From: Fimbriimonadales bacterium
GTDB lineage: Bacteria > Armatimonadota > Fimbriimonadia > Fimbriimonadales > GBS-DC
NCBI GenBank assembly: GCA_026416655.1
Contig: JAOAES010000238.1
Coordinates: 1-17,662 of the forward strand
Direction of reading: 5' to 3'
DNA length: 17,662 nucleotides
The position numbers and the translations under genes are program-made. The notes below the pieces were generated by a model. The model was not told the DNA's origin. It did no database searches and worked only from the letters and a program-made list of their open reading frames with translations. Positions 7,223-14,120 of the stretch are shown in pieces (the stretch's first letter is position 1; every line of letters starts with the position of its first letter).

Positions 7223-8656
7223 CTATCGCTCGACCAGCGCCCGCAGTCGCTCCACAGCGCGACGAACGGTCTCGTCTTCTGGGTAGAGCCTCTGAGCGCG
7301 CTCGAACGCCTCCAGCGCCGGTTTGTATTGCTGGAGCGCGTAGAAGATTATGCCGCTCACCAACGGAGTCTTGTCCATCTCTCGCCGCGCGTATTGGAGA
7401 GAGTCTCGCTGCTCATCGGACATCACCTTGAACCGCAAGGTTCCGCGTAGGGTTCCTGCCCGCCCGCGAGCCGCTTCGATGGTAAGCTCATAGGTCTTGC
7501 TTGGATCAAGCGACTGCGCCACAAGGTACTCAGTTCGGTCTGGGGGAAGTTCTTGCACATCGACCTGTTCGCCTGTTCGGGGGACGCGCAGCGTGACGCG
7601 ATACAAGGTCGCATTTGCCACAGGCTCCCACTTGAAGGCTGGGGTGCGGTCTTCGAACAAGAACATGGGCTGTCCCTCACTGTCGTCGGCGTGGCTCTCG
7701 TTCAAGCGCGGTTTCTCGAGCCTCAGTTGTCCGAAGGAGGGTCTGGCAGGCGCGCTACGTGTTGCGGACGCGAGGCTCCCCAGAACGCCCCGTATCAGGT
7801 TGTGAGGCGTCTTCAACCTGTCGCCGACCTGAGCCAGCTCCCGCTCGATGGGAGAGAGGTTCTCGCGCGGCGGCTCCGGGTGGGAGGTGGGGGTACGGTT
7901 GTTCCCAGCGTTGCCAGCAGTGGCAATCTGTTGCTCCCCGCCTGTATCGTTGACTTTTTGCCCTGTCTCGGGCGGTTGCGGTCGGGTGTGGGGAGTGTGC
8001 TGCGCCAGTTGCGTTTCACCTGAGCCGTGCCCTGTGGGAACTTGAGACGGCTTGGGTTGTTCCTGCGGAGCATCGGCGGTTTTGCCTTTCCGGTTCCCGC
8101 CCGGTGAGGGATTTGCTCCCGGCTTCTGAGAGGGCGCGGTAGCAGGGCGTTGTGGCTCTCGCCCTGTCGCGGTGGTTCCCGACGGTTTCCCTGAAATGGT
8201 GCGTTGCGGTACGGAGCGCGTCGGTTCAGAGTGATGCGCCAACTCCGTGCGCTGTGTCGTGTCTGAGCGCGATGCGACGAGAGTAGGATTGGTAGACCGC
8301 GGATAGAAAGTCCAGAGCGCCAACGCAAACACGCTCGCTGCGACGCCTGAAGCCAGTGCCCACTGGGGGAGATGCGGAATGCTCAGCCGTTTGAACCAGC
8401 GGGCGAGGCTGAATCGCCGCATTTGCAGCAGGGCGCGCAGCTCCATATAGGCACGGCGACACGCGGGGCAGGACACCAGATGTAGCATCTGCTGGTGATA
8501 TCCCTTCGCGCGTCGACCTTGCTGCGCCAGCTCCATGAACTCCTCGAAAGTGAGGCACTGTCCCAGCGGCATATGCCGTATCCGCTCCGCTAAGCGTCGC
8601 TCCAACGGTGTGCCTATTTGCTGACCGGTCATCGGTTTCGCCTGTTTCATTTTCAT
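7223..8656 (-). CDS. Membrane-anchored ZAS anti-sigma factor with Pro-rich linker, Fn3-like and TPR-like periplasmic segments
   Basis: A 477-residue single-pass membrane protein. The cytoplasmic N-terminus has the zinc anti-sigma pattern C34-X24-H59-X3-C63-X2-C66. A hydrophobic helix follows at about 98-118 (WALASGVAASVFALALWTFY). Next is a 150-residue linker rich in Pro, Thr, Gly and Gln, then an Fn3-like beta segment at about 337-411 (TPAFKWEPVANATLYRVTLR, SKTYELTIEA). A C-terminal TPR-like helix pair (YALQQYKPALEAFERAQRLYPEDE, given here as a region at 438-461) closes the protein. ZAS proteins hold a cognate ECF sigma at the membrane. The gene starts 3 bp after the sigma stop codon, the standard sigma/anti-sigma pairing. 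ATG 8656 is used (AAGG 6 nt upstream); GTG 8659 and ATG 8650 are alternatives. The large outer domain suggests release is triggered by envelope binding or by cleavage. Confidence 0.88.
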   Translation of the reverse strand: MKMKQAKPMTGQQIGTPLERRLAERIRHMPLGQCLTFEEFMELAQQGRRAKGYHQQMLHLVSCPACRRAYMELRALLQMRRFSLARWFKRLSIPHLPQWALASGVAASVFALALWTFYPRSTNPTLVASRSDTTQRTELAHHSEPTRSVPQRTISGKPSGTTATGREPQRPATAPSQKPGANPSPGGNRKGKTADAPQEQPKPSQVPTGHGSGETQLAQHTPHTRPQPPETGQKVNDTGGEQQIATAGNAGNNRTPTSHPEPPRENLSPIERELAQVGDRLKTPHNLIRGVLGSLASATRSAPARPSFGQLRLEKPRLNESHADDSEGQPMFLFEDRTPAFKWEPVANATLYRVTLRVPRTGEQVDVQELPPDRTEYLVAQSLDPSKTYELTIEAARGRAGTLRGTLRFKVMSDEQRDSLQYARREMDKTPLVSGIIFYALQQYKPALEAFERAQRLYPEDETVRRAVERLRALVER

Positions 8657-8659
8657 CAC

Positions 8660-9520
8660 CTACCTTGTGTAGCAATGCGCGAGCAGTAAAAGAAGACAGC
8701 CCAACAGGTGGGGAAGCAGCTTATAGCATGCCTGCCGGAAGAGGTTAATCTGTCGCCACCCTGGCGGCTTCCGCGCGCCTCCGGGCGGAAGAGCCTCGCG
8801 TAAAGCGTGTATCTCTGCCTCGCTCAGCGGTTCTTCTGAACGTTGACAGCGCGTAATCGCGTTTTGGATCTCCTCATCGCTCAGAATTTTCGAGTGCAAC
8901 ACCATCGCTGCGGCGAGTCGTTGGCGCGCACGCAGCATCGTTTGGCGCACCCAGCTCTCATTGCGCTCCATAAGCGCGGCGATGTCCTGGTAAGAAGTGC
9001 CGTTTATCACCTGTTCCAGCCAGACGAGGTACTCGTCAGTGCTGAGCGTCTCGCGGGCGCACTGCAGTATCAGTTCCAGTCGCTCGCGATCGCCCGCCTG
9101 ATCGGAAGGGTCGGGCGCAGGGTCGGCTGCATGCTCGAAGGCTGGGAGTGGCTCTTCGGCAAGGTCGGGAATCTTCCAGTCCGATTCACGCACTTCGTGC
9201 CGCACCGCCCGATGATAGTTGCGAACGGCGTTATAGGTGAAATTAATCACCACACGCGATGCCCACGCCCTGAACGGTGCCAGTTTGGGGTTATATGAAC
9301 GGAGCCAGTGCCAGAGGTGTAGAAGCGCGTCCTGAGTAATGTCCTCCACAAGATGCGAGTCCGCCACCATCGCACGAATCATGTGGTGAACCTGCGGGCG
9401 CAAAGCACTGAAGAGGCGATCGCGCACTCGTTCGCGCTCCATCTCCTCTCCCTGTAAGCATTCCATCTCCATCGCCCGCTCCACGAGGGACTGGATCATT
9501 TCCCAGCTGGTCGCGCTCAC
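8660..9520 (-). CDS. ECF-family RNA polymerase sigma factor with C-terminal extension and hydrophobic tail
   Basis: A 286-residue sigma-70 family protein. Region 2 spans about 38-105 (LVEDITQDALLHLWHWL, then APFRAWASRVVINFTYNAVR). Region 4 spans about 145-205 (LSTDEYLVWLEQVINGTSYQ, then IAALMERNESWVRQTMLRAR). A ~75-residue extension follows and ends in a short hydrophobic run (LLPHLLGCLLLLLA, about 268-281), unlike ordinary ~190-residue ECF sigmas. Start: GTG 9520 is chosen for its GAGG at 6 nt, the perfect TATAAT 28 nt upstream, and the poor character of the residues just before it. The frame stays open to ATG 9751, which also has GGGGAG at 5 nt and would give 363 aa. It is the first gene of the minus-strand cluster, coupled to its anti-sigma. 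The tail may be a membrane anchor, an anti-sigma contact, or a protein-stability signal. Confidence 0.88.
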   Translation of the reverse strand: MSATSWEMIQSLVERAMEMECLQGEEMERERVRDRLFSALRPQVHHMIRAMVADSHLVEDITQDALLHLWHWLRSYNPKLAPFRAWASRVVINFTYNAVRNYHRAVRHEVRESDWKIPDLAEEPLPAFEHAADPAPDPSDQAGDRERLELILQCARETLSTDEYLVWLEQVINGTSYQDIAALMERNESWVRQTMLRARQRLAAAMVLHSKILSDEEIQNAITRCQRSEEPLSEAEIHALREALPPGGARKPPGWRQINLFRQACYKLLPHLLGCLLLLLAHCYTR

Positions 9521-9547
9521 TTTTTGCCTCGTAAGTCTTGATTTTCT

Positions 9548-9553
9548 ATTATA
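9548..9553 (-). promoter_or_regulatory. -10 box TATAAT upstream of the ECF sigma gene
   Basis: A perfect TATAAT on the minus strand ends 28 nt before GTG 9520, which would give a leader of about 20 nt containing the GAGG ribosome site. No clear -35 hexamer was found at 16-18 nt. The motif is of housekeeping-sigma type rather than an ECF-type promoter, so autoregulation is not evident from it. Confidence 0.5.
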
Positions 9554-9864
9554 CCTCGAAAATTGAGAAAAACCGCTTTCTCTGAACGAGGAGTCCACAC
9601 CGTATCCCAAGCCGTACCACGCCATCCTGGAGGCGGGAAGTGGGCTGCCGAAAAACAACATGCTCCCCGCGACGCCGAAGCCCGCGCTGGGTTGTCCGGG
9701 ACCGGGTTCCCGTTGCCTGATGTACTTGACTACTGGATGTTTTCCTGTCATGTCTGCTCCCCGTATGCGCTAAATTACTCATTTATCACGGTGTTTGTGA
9801 CAGATTTAGGAATCCAAGAATGACTCCTCGGTGAGAGGCTGTATAAGAAGGTTGGCGTTCTTGG

Positions 9865-9950
9865 CGGCTAAAGCCGTTCCTGTGCGGACCAAGCCGACCT
9901 GCGTCAGCCTGCGAAGGCGTGCTTCGTTTGCATAGGAGCGGCTTCAGCCG
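9865..9950. repeat. Pair of short GC-rich hairpins (CGGCT..AGCCG type) upstream of mqnC
   Basis: Two near-identical dyads, CGGCTAAAGCCG at 9865-9876 and CGGCTTCAGCCG at 9939-9950, bracket about 60 bp of unassigned sequence; the second is followed by TCTTTTT. Their GC-rich, self-complementary design resembles the hairpins in three other gaps of this window. They look like dispersed intergenic elements rather than a terminator, since no + strand gene ends upstream. Confidence 0.5.
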
Positions 9951-10026
9951 TCTTTTTCAAGGAATGCGGAACACACGGCTTGCACGGCGTCTGAAGGTAT
10001 ACTCCCTGTGGAGGCTATGATAATCG

Positions 10027-11124
10027 ATGTTAGAAACGCCAGTACGCACGGAGCGCGCCCGCTTTGAGCAAATCGTCGAAAAGGTGCTTGCGGGCGAGCG
10101 GCTGGGCTTTGAGGATGGGGTTGCCCTGTTTCGGCATCCAAACCTGCCCGAACTGGGTGCGTTAGCGCACCATGTGCGGATGCAGAAAAATCCGCAGCCC
10201 TATGTGACTTATGTAATCGGGCGCATCATCAACTACACGAACGTCTGCTGGGTGCGGTGTAAGTTCTGCGCCTTCTATCGTCCACCGAACCACAGTGAGG
10301 GCTACCTGCTCAGCGACGAGGAAATCCTGCAGAAAATTGACGAACTCGTGCAGCAGGGCGGGGTAGAGGCGCTGATTCAGGGCGGACTGAACCCGAAACT
10401 GAAAATCGACTACTATGAACGCCTGTTCCGCCTGATTAAACAGCACTATCCGCAGGTGATTATCCATGGGCTGTCTCCTGCAGAGATACTCTACTTGGCG
10501 CACATCTCGCGCCTGAGCGTGCGCGACGCGCTGATACGCCTGAAGGAGGCGGGGCTGAACTCAGTTCCGGGCGCAGGCGGCGAGATTTTGGTCGATCGCG
10601 TGCGCCAGCAAATCGCCCCTTTCAAAGACACGGCGCAGGAATGGCTGGACTTTATGCGCGAGGCGCACCAGCTGGGCTTACGCAGCACGGCGAGCATGAT
10701 GTACGGACACGTTGAGACGATAGAAGACCGCGTGGAGCATCTGATTCGCCTGCGTGAGGTGCAGGACGAGACAGGCGGTTTCACGGCGTTCGTCTGCTGG
10801 AACTTTCAGCCGGAGGGAACCGACCTTTCCCAGGTCAAAAAAGCCACGCCCACCGAGTATCTGCGTACCGTCGCCGTGGCGCGCCTAATGCTGGACAACT
10901 TCGACCATCTACAGGCGAGTATTCTCACGCAAGGACCGAAAGTGATTACCGTCGCCTTGCGCTACGGCGTGGACGACATGGGTTCCACGATGATTGAGGA
11001 GAACGTGGTCTCGGCGCAGGGTTCGAAGTTTATTCTGAACGCAGCGGAGATTGAGCGTGTGATACGCGCCGCGGGGTTCATCCCCAAGCGACGGAACACT
11101 CGCTACGAAATTCTGGATGAGTAA
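10027..11124 (+). CDS. mqnC: Cyclic dehypoxanthinyl futalosine synthase (radical SAM, menaquinone biosynthesis)
   Basis: A 365-residue radical SAM enzyme of the MqnC/MqnE/CofH group. The 4Fe-4S ligand motif is C74-X3-C78-X2-C81 in NVCWVRCKFCAFYR. Other family marks are ALIQGGLNPKLKIDYYE, HGLSPAEILY, GAGGEILVDRVR, STASMMYGHVET, QDETGGFTAFVCW and GSTMIEENVV, which fit MqnC better than MqnE. MqnC cyclises dehypoxanthine futalosine on the futalosine route to menaquinone, in the cytoplasm. Length is normal. ATG 10027 follows GGAGG with a rather long 12-nt spacer; TATACT at 9998-10003 could be a -10, but no -35 is evident. No other menaquinone gene is in the window, so the pathway genes seem to be scattered. 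infA follows after 50 bp on the same strand. Confidence 0.93.
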   Translation: MLETPVRTERARFEQIVEKVLAGERLGFEDGVALFRHPNLPELGALAHHVRMQKNPQPYVTYVIGRIINYTNVCWVRCKFCAFYRPPNHSEGYLLSDEEILQKIDELVQQGGVEALIQGGLNPKLKIDYYERLFRLIKQHYPQVIIHGLSPAEILYLAHISRLSVRDALIRLKEAGLNSVPGAGGEILVDRVRQQIAPFKDTAQEWLDFMREAHQLGLRSTASMMYGHVETIEDRVEHLIRLREVQDETGGFTAFVCWNFQPEGTDLSQVKKATPTEYLRTVAVARLMLDNFDHLQASILTQGPKVITVALRYGVDDMGSTMIEENVVSAQGSKFILNAAEIERVIRAAGFIPKRRNTRYEILDE

Positions 11125-11174
11125 GGCTGCGTTGTACAAGTTGTTTCAGGTACAATTAAGCCGGAGGTGATGCC

Positions 11175-11402
11175 ATGGCGAAAACCGAAGGCAAGGACAT
11201 CGAGGTCGAGGGCACTGTGGTCGAGTGCCTGCCGAACACCACTTTCAAGGTGGAGATCGAGGGCGGGCACACGATTCTGGCGCACCTGTCGGGCAAGATG
11301 CGAATCAACTTCATCCGCATTCTGCCTGGTGATCGGGTGAAGGTCGCGCTCTCGCCCTATGATTTGACCCGCGGGCGAATCGTGTATCGCTACAAGAGTT
11401 AA
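11175..11402 (+). CDS. infA: Translation initiation factor IF-1
   Basis: A 75-residue OB-fold protein with the full IF-1 pattern: IEVEGTVVECLPNTTFKVEI, ILAHLSGKMRINFIRILPGD, and the C-terminal YDLTRGRIVYRYKS. IF-1 occupies the A site of the 30S subunit during initiation with IF-2 and IF-3. The start is fixed by a near-perfect GGAGGTGA 4 nt before ATG 11175. It heads the alpha-operon-like block, a standard position, but 158 bp with two hairpins and a promoter separate it from rpmJ. Confidence 0.97.
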   Translation: MAKTEGKDIEVEGTVVECLPNTTFKVEIEGGHTILAHLSGKMRINFIRILPGDRVKVALSPYDLTRGRIVYRYKS

Positions 11403-11412
11403 TCCCGCGGCG

Positions 11413-11467
11413 CGACGGCGTTCTCGCCGTTGTAAAGCAAGCATGGCGACGGCTCCAAGCCGTTTAC
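11413..11467. repeat. Two GC-rich hairpins between infA and rpmJ
   Basis: ACGGCG-TTCT-CGCCGT (11415-11430) and ACGGCT-CCA-AGCCGT (11449-11463) form adjacent stems, and GTAAA (11432-11436) with TTTAC (11463-11467) can form an outer stem around the second one. There is no T-tract, so they are more like the dispersed hairpins elsewhere in the window than a terminator, though they could attenuate read-through from infA. Confidence 0.55.
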
Positions 11468-11477
11468 CAGAGGCTAC

Positions 11478-11508
11478 TTGCATACTCTGTGCGATTATCA
11501 GGTATAAT
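11478..11508 (+). promoter_or_regulatory. Sigma-70-type promoter of the rpmJ-rpsM-rpsK-rpsD-rpoA operon
   Basis: A perfect TATAAT at 11503-11508 is preceded by TTGCAT at 11478-11483, with a 19-bp spacer (slightly long). The expected start near 11515 gives a leader of about 45 nt containing an 8-bp hairpin and the ribosome site of rpmJ. This is the best-formed promoter in the window. Confidence 0.65.
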
Positions 11509-11517
11509 AGCCCCTCG

Positions 11518-11545
11518 CGAGCGGGTATACTGTTGCGCCCGCTCG
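11518..11545 (+). promoter_or_regulatory. Leader hairpin just before the rpmJ ribosome binding site
   Basis: CGAGCGGG (11518-11525) and CCCGCTCG (11538-11545) are exact reverse complements with a 12-nt loop, ending 2 nt before the GGAGG of rpmJ. Alpha-operon leaders in other bacteria bind S4 for feedback control; whether this simpler stem serves S4 is inference only. Confidence 0.5.
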
Positions 11546-11560
11546 ATGGAGGCGATATCG

Positions 11561-11674
11561 ATGAAGGTACGAGCATCGGTGAAGAAGATGTGCGCCAAAT
11601 GTAAAATCATTCGGCGCAAGCGTGTGGTTCGGGTCATCTGCGAGAACCCGAAACACAAACAGCGTCAAGGTTAG
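11561..11674 (+). CDS. rpmJ: 50S ribosomal protein L36 (bL36), zinc-binding form
   Basis: A 37-residue protein starting MKVRASVKKMCAKCK, the usual length and sequence of bL36. C11-X2-C14-X12-C27-X4-H32 is the complete zinc ribbon, so this is the zinc-bearing form rather than the zinc-independent variant made by some bacteria under zinc shortage. ATG 11561 has GGAGG 8 nt upstream; longer in-frame starts upstream run through the leader hairpin and are rejected. Its stop codon overlaps the ribosome site of rpsM. Confidence 0.97.
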   Translation: MKVRASVKKMCAKCKIIRRKRVVRVICENPKHKQRQG

Positions 11675-11688
11675 GAGGCAAATAGAGT

Positions 11689-12069
11689 ATGGCGCGTATT
11701 GCTGGAGTGGACTTGCCGCGCGACCGTAAGGTCGAGTACGCCCTGCCCGTGATTTTCGGGATTGGGCTGTCCTCGGCGCGGAAGATTTTGCAGGCGACGG
11801 GCGTCGACCCGAACAAGCGCGTGCGCGACCTCACCGAAGAGGAGGTCGCCAAGCTGCGTGCGGAAATCGAGAACAACTACACGATCGAAGGCGACCTCAG
11901 GCGCGAACAGCAGATGAACATTCGTCGCCTGATTGAAATCGGCTGCTATCGCGGGATGCGCCACCGACGCGGCTTGCCCGTTCATGGACAGCGCACCCGC
12001 ACCAACGCCCGCACCCGCAAAGGTCCGAAGAAGACCGTTAGCACGGGCAAACGCAAGAAGGCGAAGTGA
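11689..12069 (+). CDS. rpsM: 30S ribosomal protein S13 (uS13)
   Basis: 126 residues with the full uS13 pattern: MARIAGVDLPRDRKVEYAL, the helix-two-turn-helix FGIGLSSARKIL, NIRRLIEIGCYRGMRHRRGL, and the basic tail PVHGQRTRTNARTRKGPKKT plus KRKK. S13 sits in the head of the 30S subunit and contacts the P-site tRNA and the 50S bridge. AGGAGG at 11673-11678 overlaps the rpmJ stop and stands 10 nt from ATG 11689. Second gene of the rpmJ-led operon. Confidence 0.98.
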   Translation: MARIAGVDLPRDRKVEYALPVIFGIGLSSARKILQATGVDPNKRVRDLTEEEVAKLRAEIENNYTIEGDLRREQQMNIRRLIEIGCYRGMRHRRGLPVHGQRTRTNARTRKGPKKTVSTGKRKKAK

Positions 12070-12084
12070 TGAGGGAGAGAGACG

Positions 12085-12480
12085 ATGGCGCGTAAAACAC
12101 GAGCAGGCGCACAACCGAAGAAGGAACGCAAGAATATCGCACACGGGGTGGCACATATTCACGCCACCTTTAATAACACGATTGTCTCGATCAGCGATGT
12201 GAACGGGAATGTGATTTCGTGGGCGAGCGGCGGCTCGGTCGGCTTCAAGGGCACGAAAAAAGGCACGCCGTTCGCCGCGCAGGTGGCGTCGGAACGCGCC
12301 GCCCGCGCCGCGATGGAACACGGCATGCGGAAAGTCGATGTGCTGGTCAAGGGACCCGGACCAGGACGCGAAACCGCCATCCGCTCGCTGCAGGCAGCAG
12401 GGCTGGAGATTCAGAGCATCAAAGATGTGACTCCCGTGCCCCACAACGGCTGCCGACCGCCCAAACGCCGACGGGTGTAG
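12085..12480 (+). CDS. rpsK: 30S ribosomal protein S11 (uS11)
   Basis: 131 residues. Diagnostic stretches are HGVAHIHATFNNTIVSISD, SWASGGSVGFKGTKKGTPFA, VDVLVKGPGPGRETAIRSL, and the C-terminal DVTPVPHNGCRPPKRRRV. S11 forms part of the 30S platform near the mRNA exit. GGGAGAG lies just upstream of ATG 12085, 15 bp after rpsM. The N-terminus is short and basic, as in many bacterial forms; nothing is missing. Confidence 0.98.
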   Translation: MARKTRAGAQPKKERKNIAHGVAHIHATFNNTIVSISDVNGNVISWASGGSVGFKGTKKGTPFAAQVASERAARAAMEHGMRKVDVLVKGPGPGRETAIRSLQAAGLEIQSIKDVTPVPHNGCRPPKRRRV

Positions 12481-12498
12481 TCAAGGAGGAAAGCAGGT

Positions 12499-13131
12499 AT
12501 GTCAGTTATCTGGGATTCGAAGTGCAGCATGTGCCGACGCGCGGGTGTGAAGCTCTACTTGAAAGGCGACCGCTGCTACACCAAAAAGTGCGCCCTCGAG
12601 CGACGCAACTTCCCGCCGGGGCAGCACGGACCGCGCACACGCGACCGTAAGATGAGCGAGTACGGCGAGCAGCTTCGTGAGAAGCAGAAGCTCCGCCAGA
12701 TGTACCAACTGCGCGAAGCGCAGTTCCGCAAATATGTCGAGGAGGCTCAGCGCGCGCGGGGAGTCACGGGCGAGGTGCTGCTGCGGCAGCTCGAAATGCG
12801 CCTCGATAACGTCGTCTATCGGCTGGGATTCGCCAACTCGCGCGGACAAGCGCGACAAATGGTCTCCCACAAGTTCATTACGGTCAACGGCAAGCGCGTG
12901 AACATCCCGTCGTATCAGGTGCGCGAGGGCGATGTGATTAGCATTCACGAGTCGAAGCGCTCCACCACCTTAGCGAAAGAAGCGCTGGCGCGCGCCGCCG
13001 ACCATACCCCGCCCGCATGGCTGGCGTATGACCCAACGCAGGTGCAGGGCAAGGTGTTGCACGCGCCCCAAGCCGATGAGATTGACACCAAAATCGAAAT
13101 GCAGAAGATTATCGAGTTCTATAGCCGCTAA
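12499..13131 (+). CDS. rpsD: 30S ribosomal protein S4 (uS4), zinc-finger form
   Basis: 210 residues. The N-terminus carries four cysteines, C9-X2-C12-X13-C26-X4-C31, the zinc-binding form of S4 (many proteobacterial S4 proteins lack it). The S4 RNA-binding domain is seen in MRLDNVVYRLGFANSRGQAR and QMVSHKFITVNGKRVNIPSY. S4 nucleates 30S assembly on 16S rRNA and in several bacteria represses its own operon by binding the leader. AAGGAGGA at 12483-12490 is 8 nt from ATG 12499, 18 bp after rpsK. Confidence 0.98.
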   Translation: MSVIWDSKCSMCRRAGVKLYLKGDRCYTKKCALERRNFPPGQHGPRTRDRKMSEYGEQLREKQKLRQMYQLREAQFRKYVEEAQRARGVTGEVLLRQLEMRLDNVVYRLGFANSRGQARQMVSHKFITVNGKRVNIPSYQVREGDVISIHESKRSTTLAKEALARAADHTPPAWLAYDPTQVQGKVLHAPQADEIDTKIEMQKIIEFYSR

Positions 13132-13148
13132 GGAGGCGTGCATACTTT

Positions 13149-14120
13149 ATGACGGTACAGATGGTGCAATCAGAGGTTCGTACGCTGGTTAGCGAACCGA
13201 AATACGGAAAGTTCGAAGTGGAGCCGCTGGAGCGGGGCTACGGCGTGACGTTGGGCAACGCCCTGCGCCGCGTGCTGCTCTCGTCGATTCCCGGCGCCGC
13301 GATTACCAGCGTGCGCATCGAGGGCGTGCTGAGCGAGTTCGAGCCGATACCCGGCGTCAAGGAAGATACAATCCACTTCCTGCTCAACCTCAAGAACGTG
13401 GCGATCCGCATCCACTCGTCCCAGCCGCGCGATAAATACACACTTCGCCTGCAGGTTCAGGGACCCGGGCGCGTCACGGCGGCGGACATCCAAGCCCCTG
13501 CCGATGTGGAGATTGTCAATCCCGAACTCTATTTGGCGACGCTGAGCGATTCCAGCGCGCGGATTAGCGCGGAGATTACGGTGGAGACGGGGCGCGGCTA
13601 TGTCGCGGCACTCAAGCGCGAGCGTGGACGAGGCTCAGTGGGCGAAATCCGCACGAACGCTCTCTTCAATCCCGTCACGAAGGTGAACTTCCTGGTGGAA
13701 CCGACGCTGGTGGGCGAGCGTACCGACTACGACCGCCTCATCTTAGAGGTGTGGACGAACGGTGCGATTTCTCCTGCAGAAGCGGTTTATCAAGCAGCCG
13801 GGATACTGCGCGAACAGTTCCACCGCTTGATGCAGATTGGCGGTGGGGAAGGTGCGCCGGATTCGGCGACCGTAGTGCCCGCGCCGCCCGGCGTCACTGT
13901 GCCTGACCGTCCGCTGGAAGACCTGGGACTCTCCACGCGCGTGTTGAACGCCCTGCGCAGCGGCGGCATCGACACCCTCTATAAACTGCTCAGCACGCCG
14001 GAACAAAAACTGCTCACCCTGCGCAACTTCGGCGACACCGCTAAAAGAGAGGTCGAGGAGAAACTCAGCGCGATGGGGCTGAGCCTGATGAAATCGGGAA
14101 GGAGGCGAGGTCAATCATGA
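13149..14120 (+). CDS. rpoA: DNA-directed RNA polymerase alpha subunit
   Basis: 323 residues. Alpha-NTD: KFEVEPLERGYGVTLGNALR and RVLLSSIPGAAITSVRIEGV, with the dimer/assembly segment NPVTKVNFLVEPTLVGERTD. Alpha-CTD at about 258-315: EDLGLSTRVLNALRSGGIDT and LTLRNFGDTAKREVEEKL, the helix-hairpin-helix part that contacts UP elements and activators. A Gly/Pro-rich linker joins them. ATG 13149 lies 12 nt after AAGGAGG, which overlaps the rpsD stop; ATG 13161 is a possible alternative. The stop TGA overlaps the rplQ start in ATGA, so the two are translationally coupled. Having rpoA in the same transcript as r-proteins is the conserved alpha-operon arrangement. Confidence 0.98.
   Translation: MTVQMVQSEVRTLVSEPKYGKFEVEPLERGYGVTLGNALRRVLLSSIPGAAITSVRIEGVLSEFEPIPGVKEDTIHFLLNLKNVAIRIHSSQPRDKYTLRLQVQGPGRVTAADIQAPADVEIVNPELYLATLSDSSARISAEITVETGRGYVAALKRERGRGSVGEIRTNALFNPVTKVNFLVEPTLVGERTDYDRLILEVWTNGAISPAEAVYQAAGILREQFHRLMQIGGGEGAPDSATVVPAPPGVTVPDRPLEDLGLSTRVLNALRSGGIDTLYKLLSTPEQKLLTLRNFGDTAKREVEEKLSAMGLSLMKSGRRRGQS

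Larger units (their letters stand above)
9521..10026. other. 506-bp divergent intergenic region between the sigma gene and mqnC
   Basis: Going left to right it holds the ribosome site and TATAAT of the sigma gene, then about 200 bp in which the sigma frame remains open on the minus strand (possible N-terminal extension or decayed coding). From 9771 there is an AT-richer stretch with no gene, then a hairpin-repeat block at 9865-9950, and finally the mqnC leader. In that leader TATACT (9998-10003) and GGAGG (10010-10014) are the only regulatory candidates. No RNA gene was recognised. Confidence 0.6.

Noticed and set aside
1709..9520. Type III-E CRISPR (Craspase) locus
   Set aside because: TPR-CHAT and an RpoE-like sigma are present, but there is no Cas7-11, Cas1/Cas2 or repeat-spacer array, and the CHAT protein has an export signal.
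9563..9823. 86-aa + strand open frame before mqnC
   Set aside because: No ribosome site or family resemblance; it overlaps the sigma gene upstream region on the other strand.
9980..10003. TTGCAC / TATACT promoter for mqnC
   Set aside because: Spacing between the hexamers is 12 bp, too short for a sigma-70 promoter; only the TATACT is mentioned as a possible -10.
11132..11156. Promoter before infA (TTGTAC / TACAAT)
   Set aside because: The spacer is only 13 bp and the implied transcript start would fall inside the Shine-Dalgarno; kept out as too weak.
11671..12444. 257-aa minus-strand open frame opposite rpsM and rpsK
   Set aside because: Antisense shadow of two certain ribosomal protein genes, caused by high GC content.
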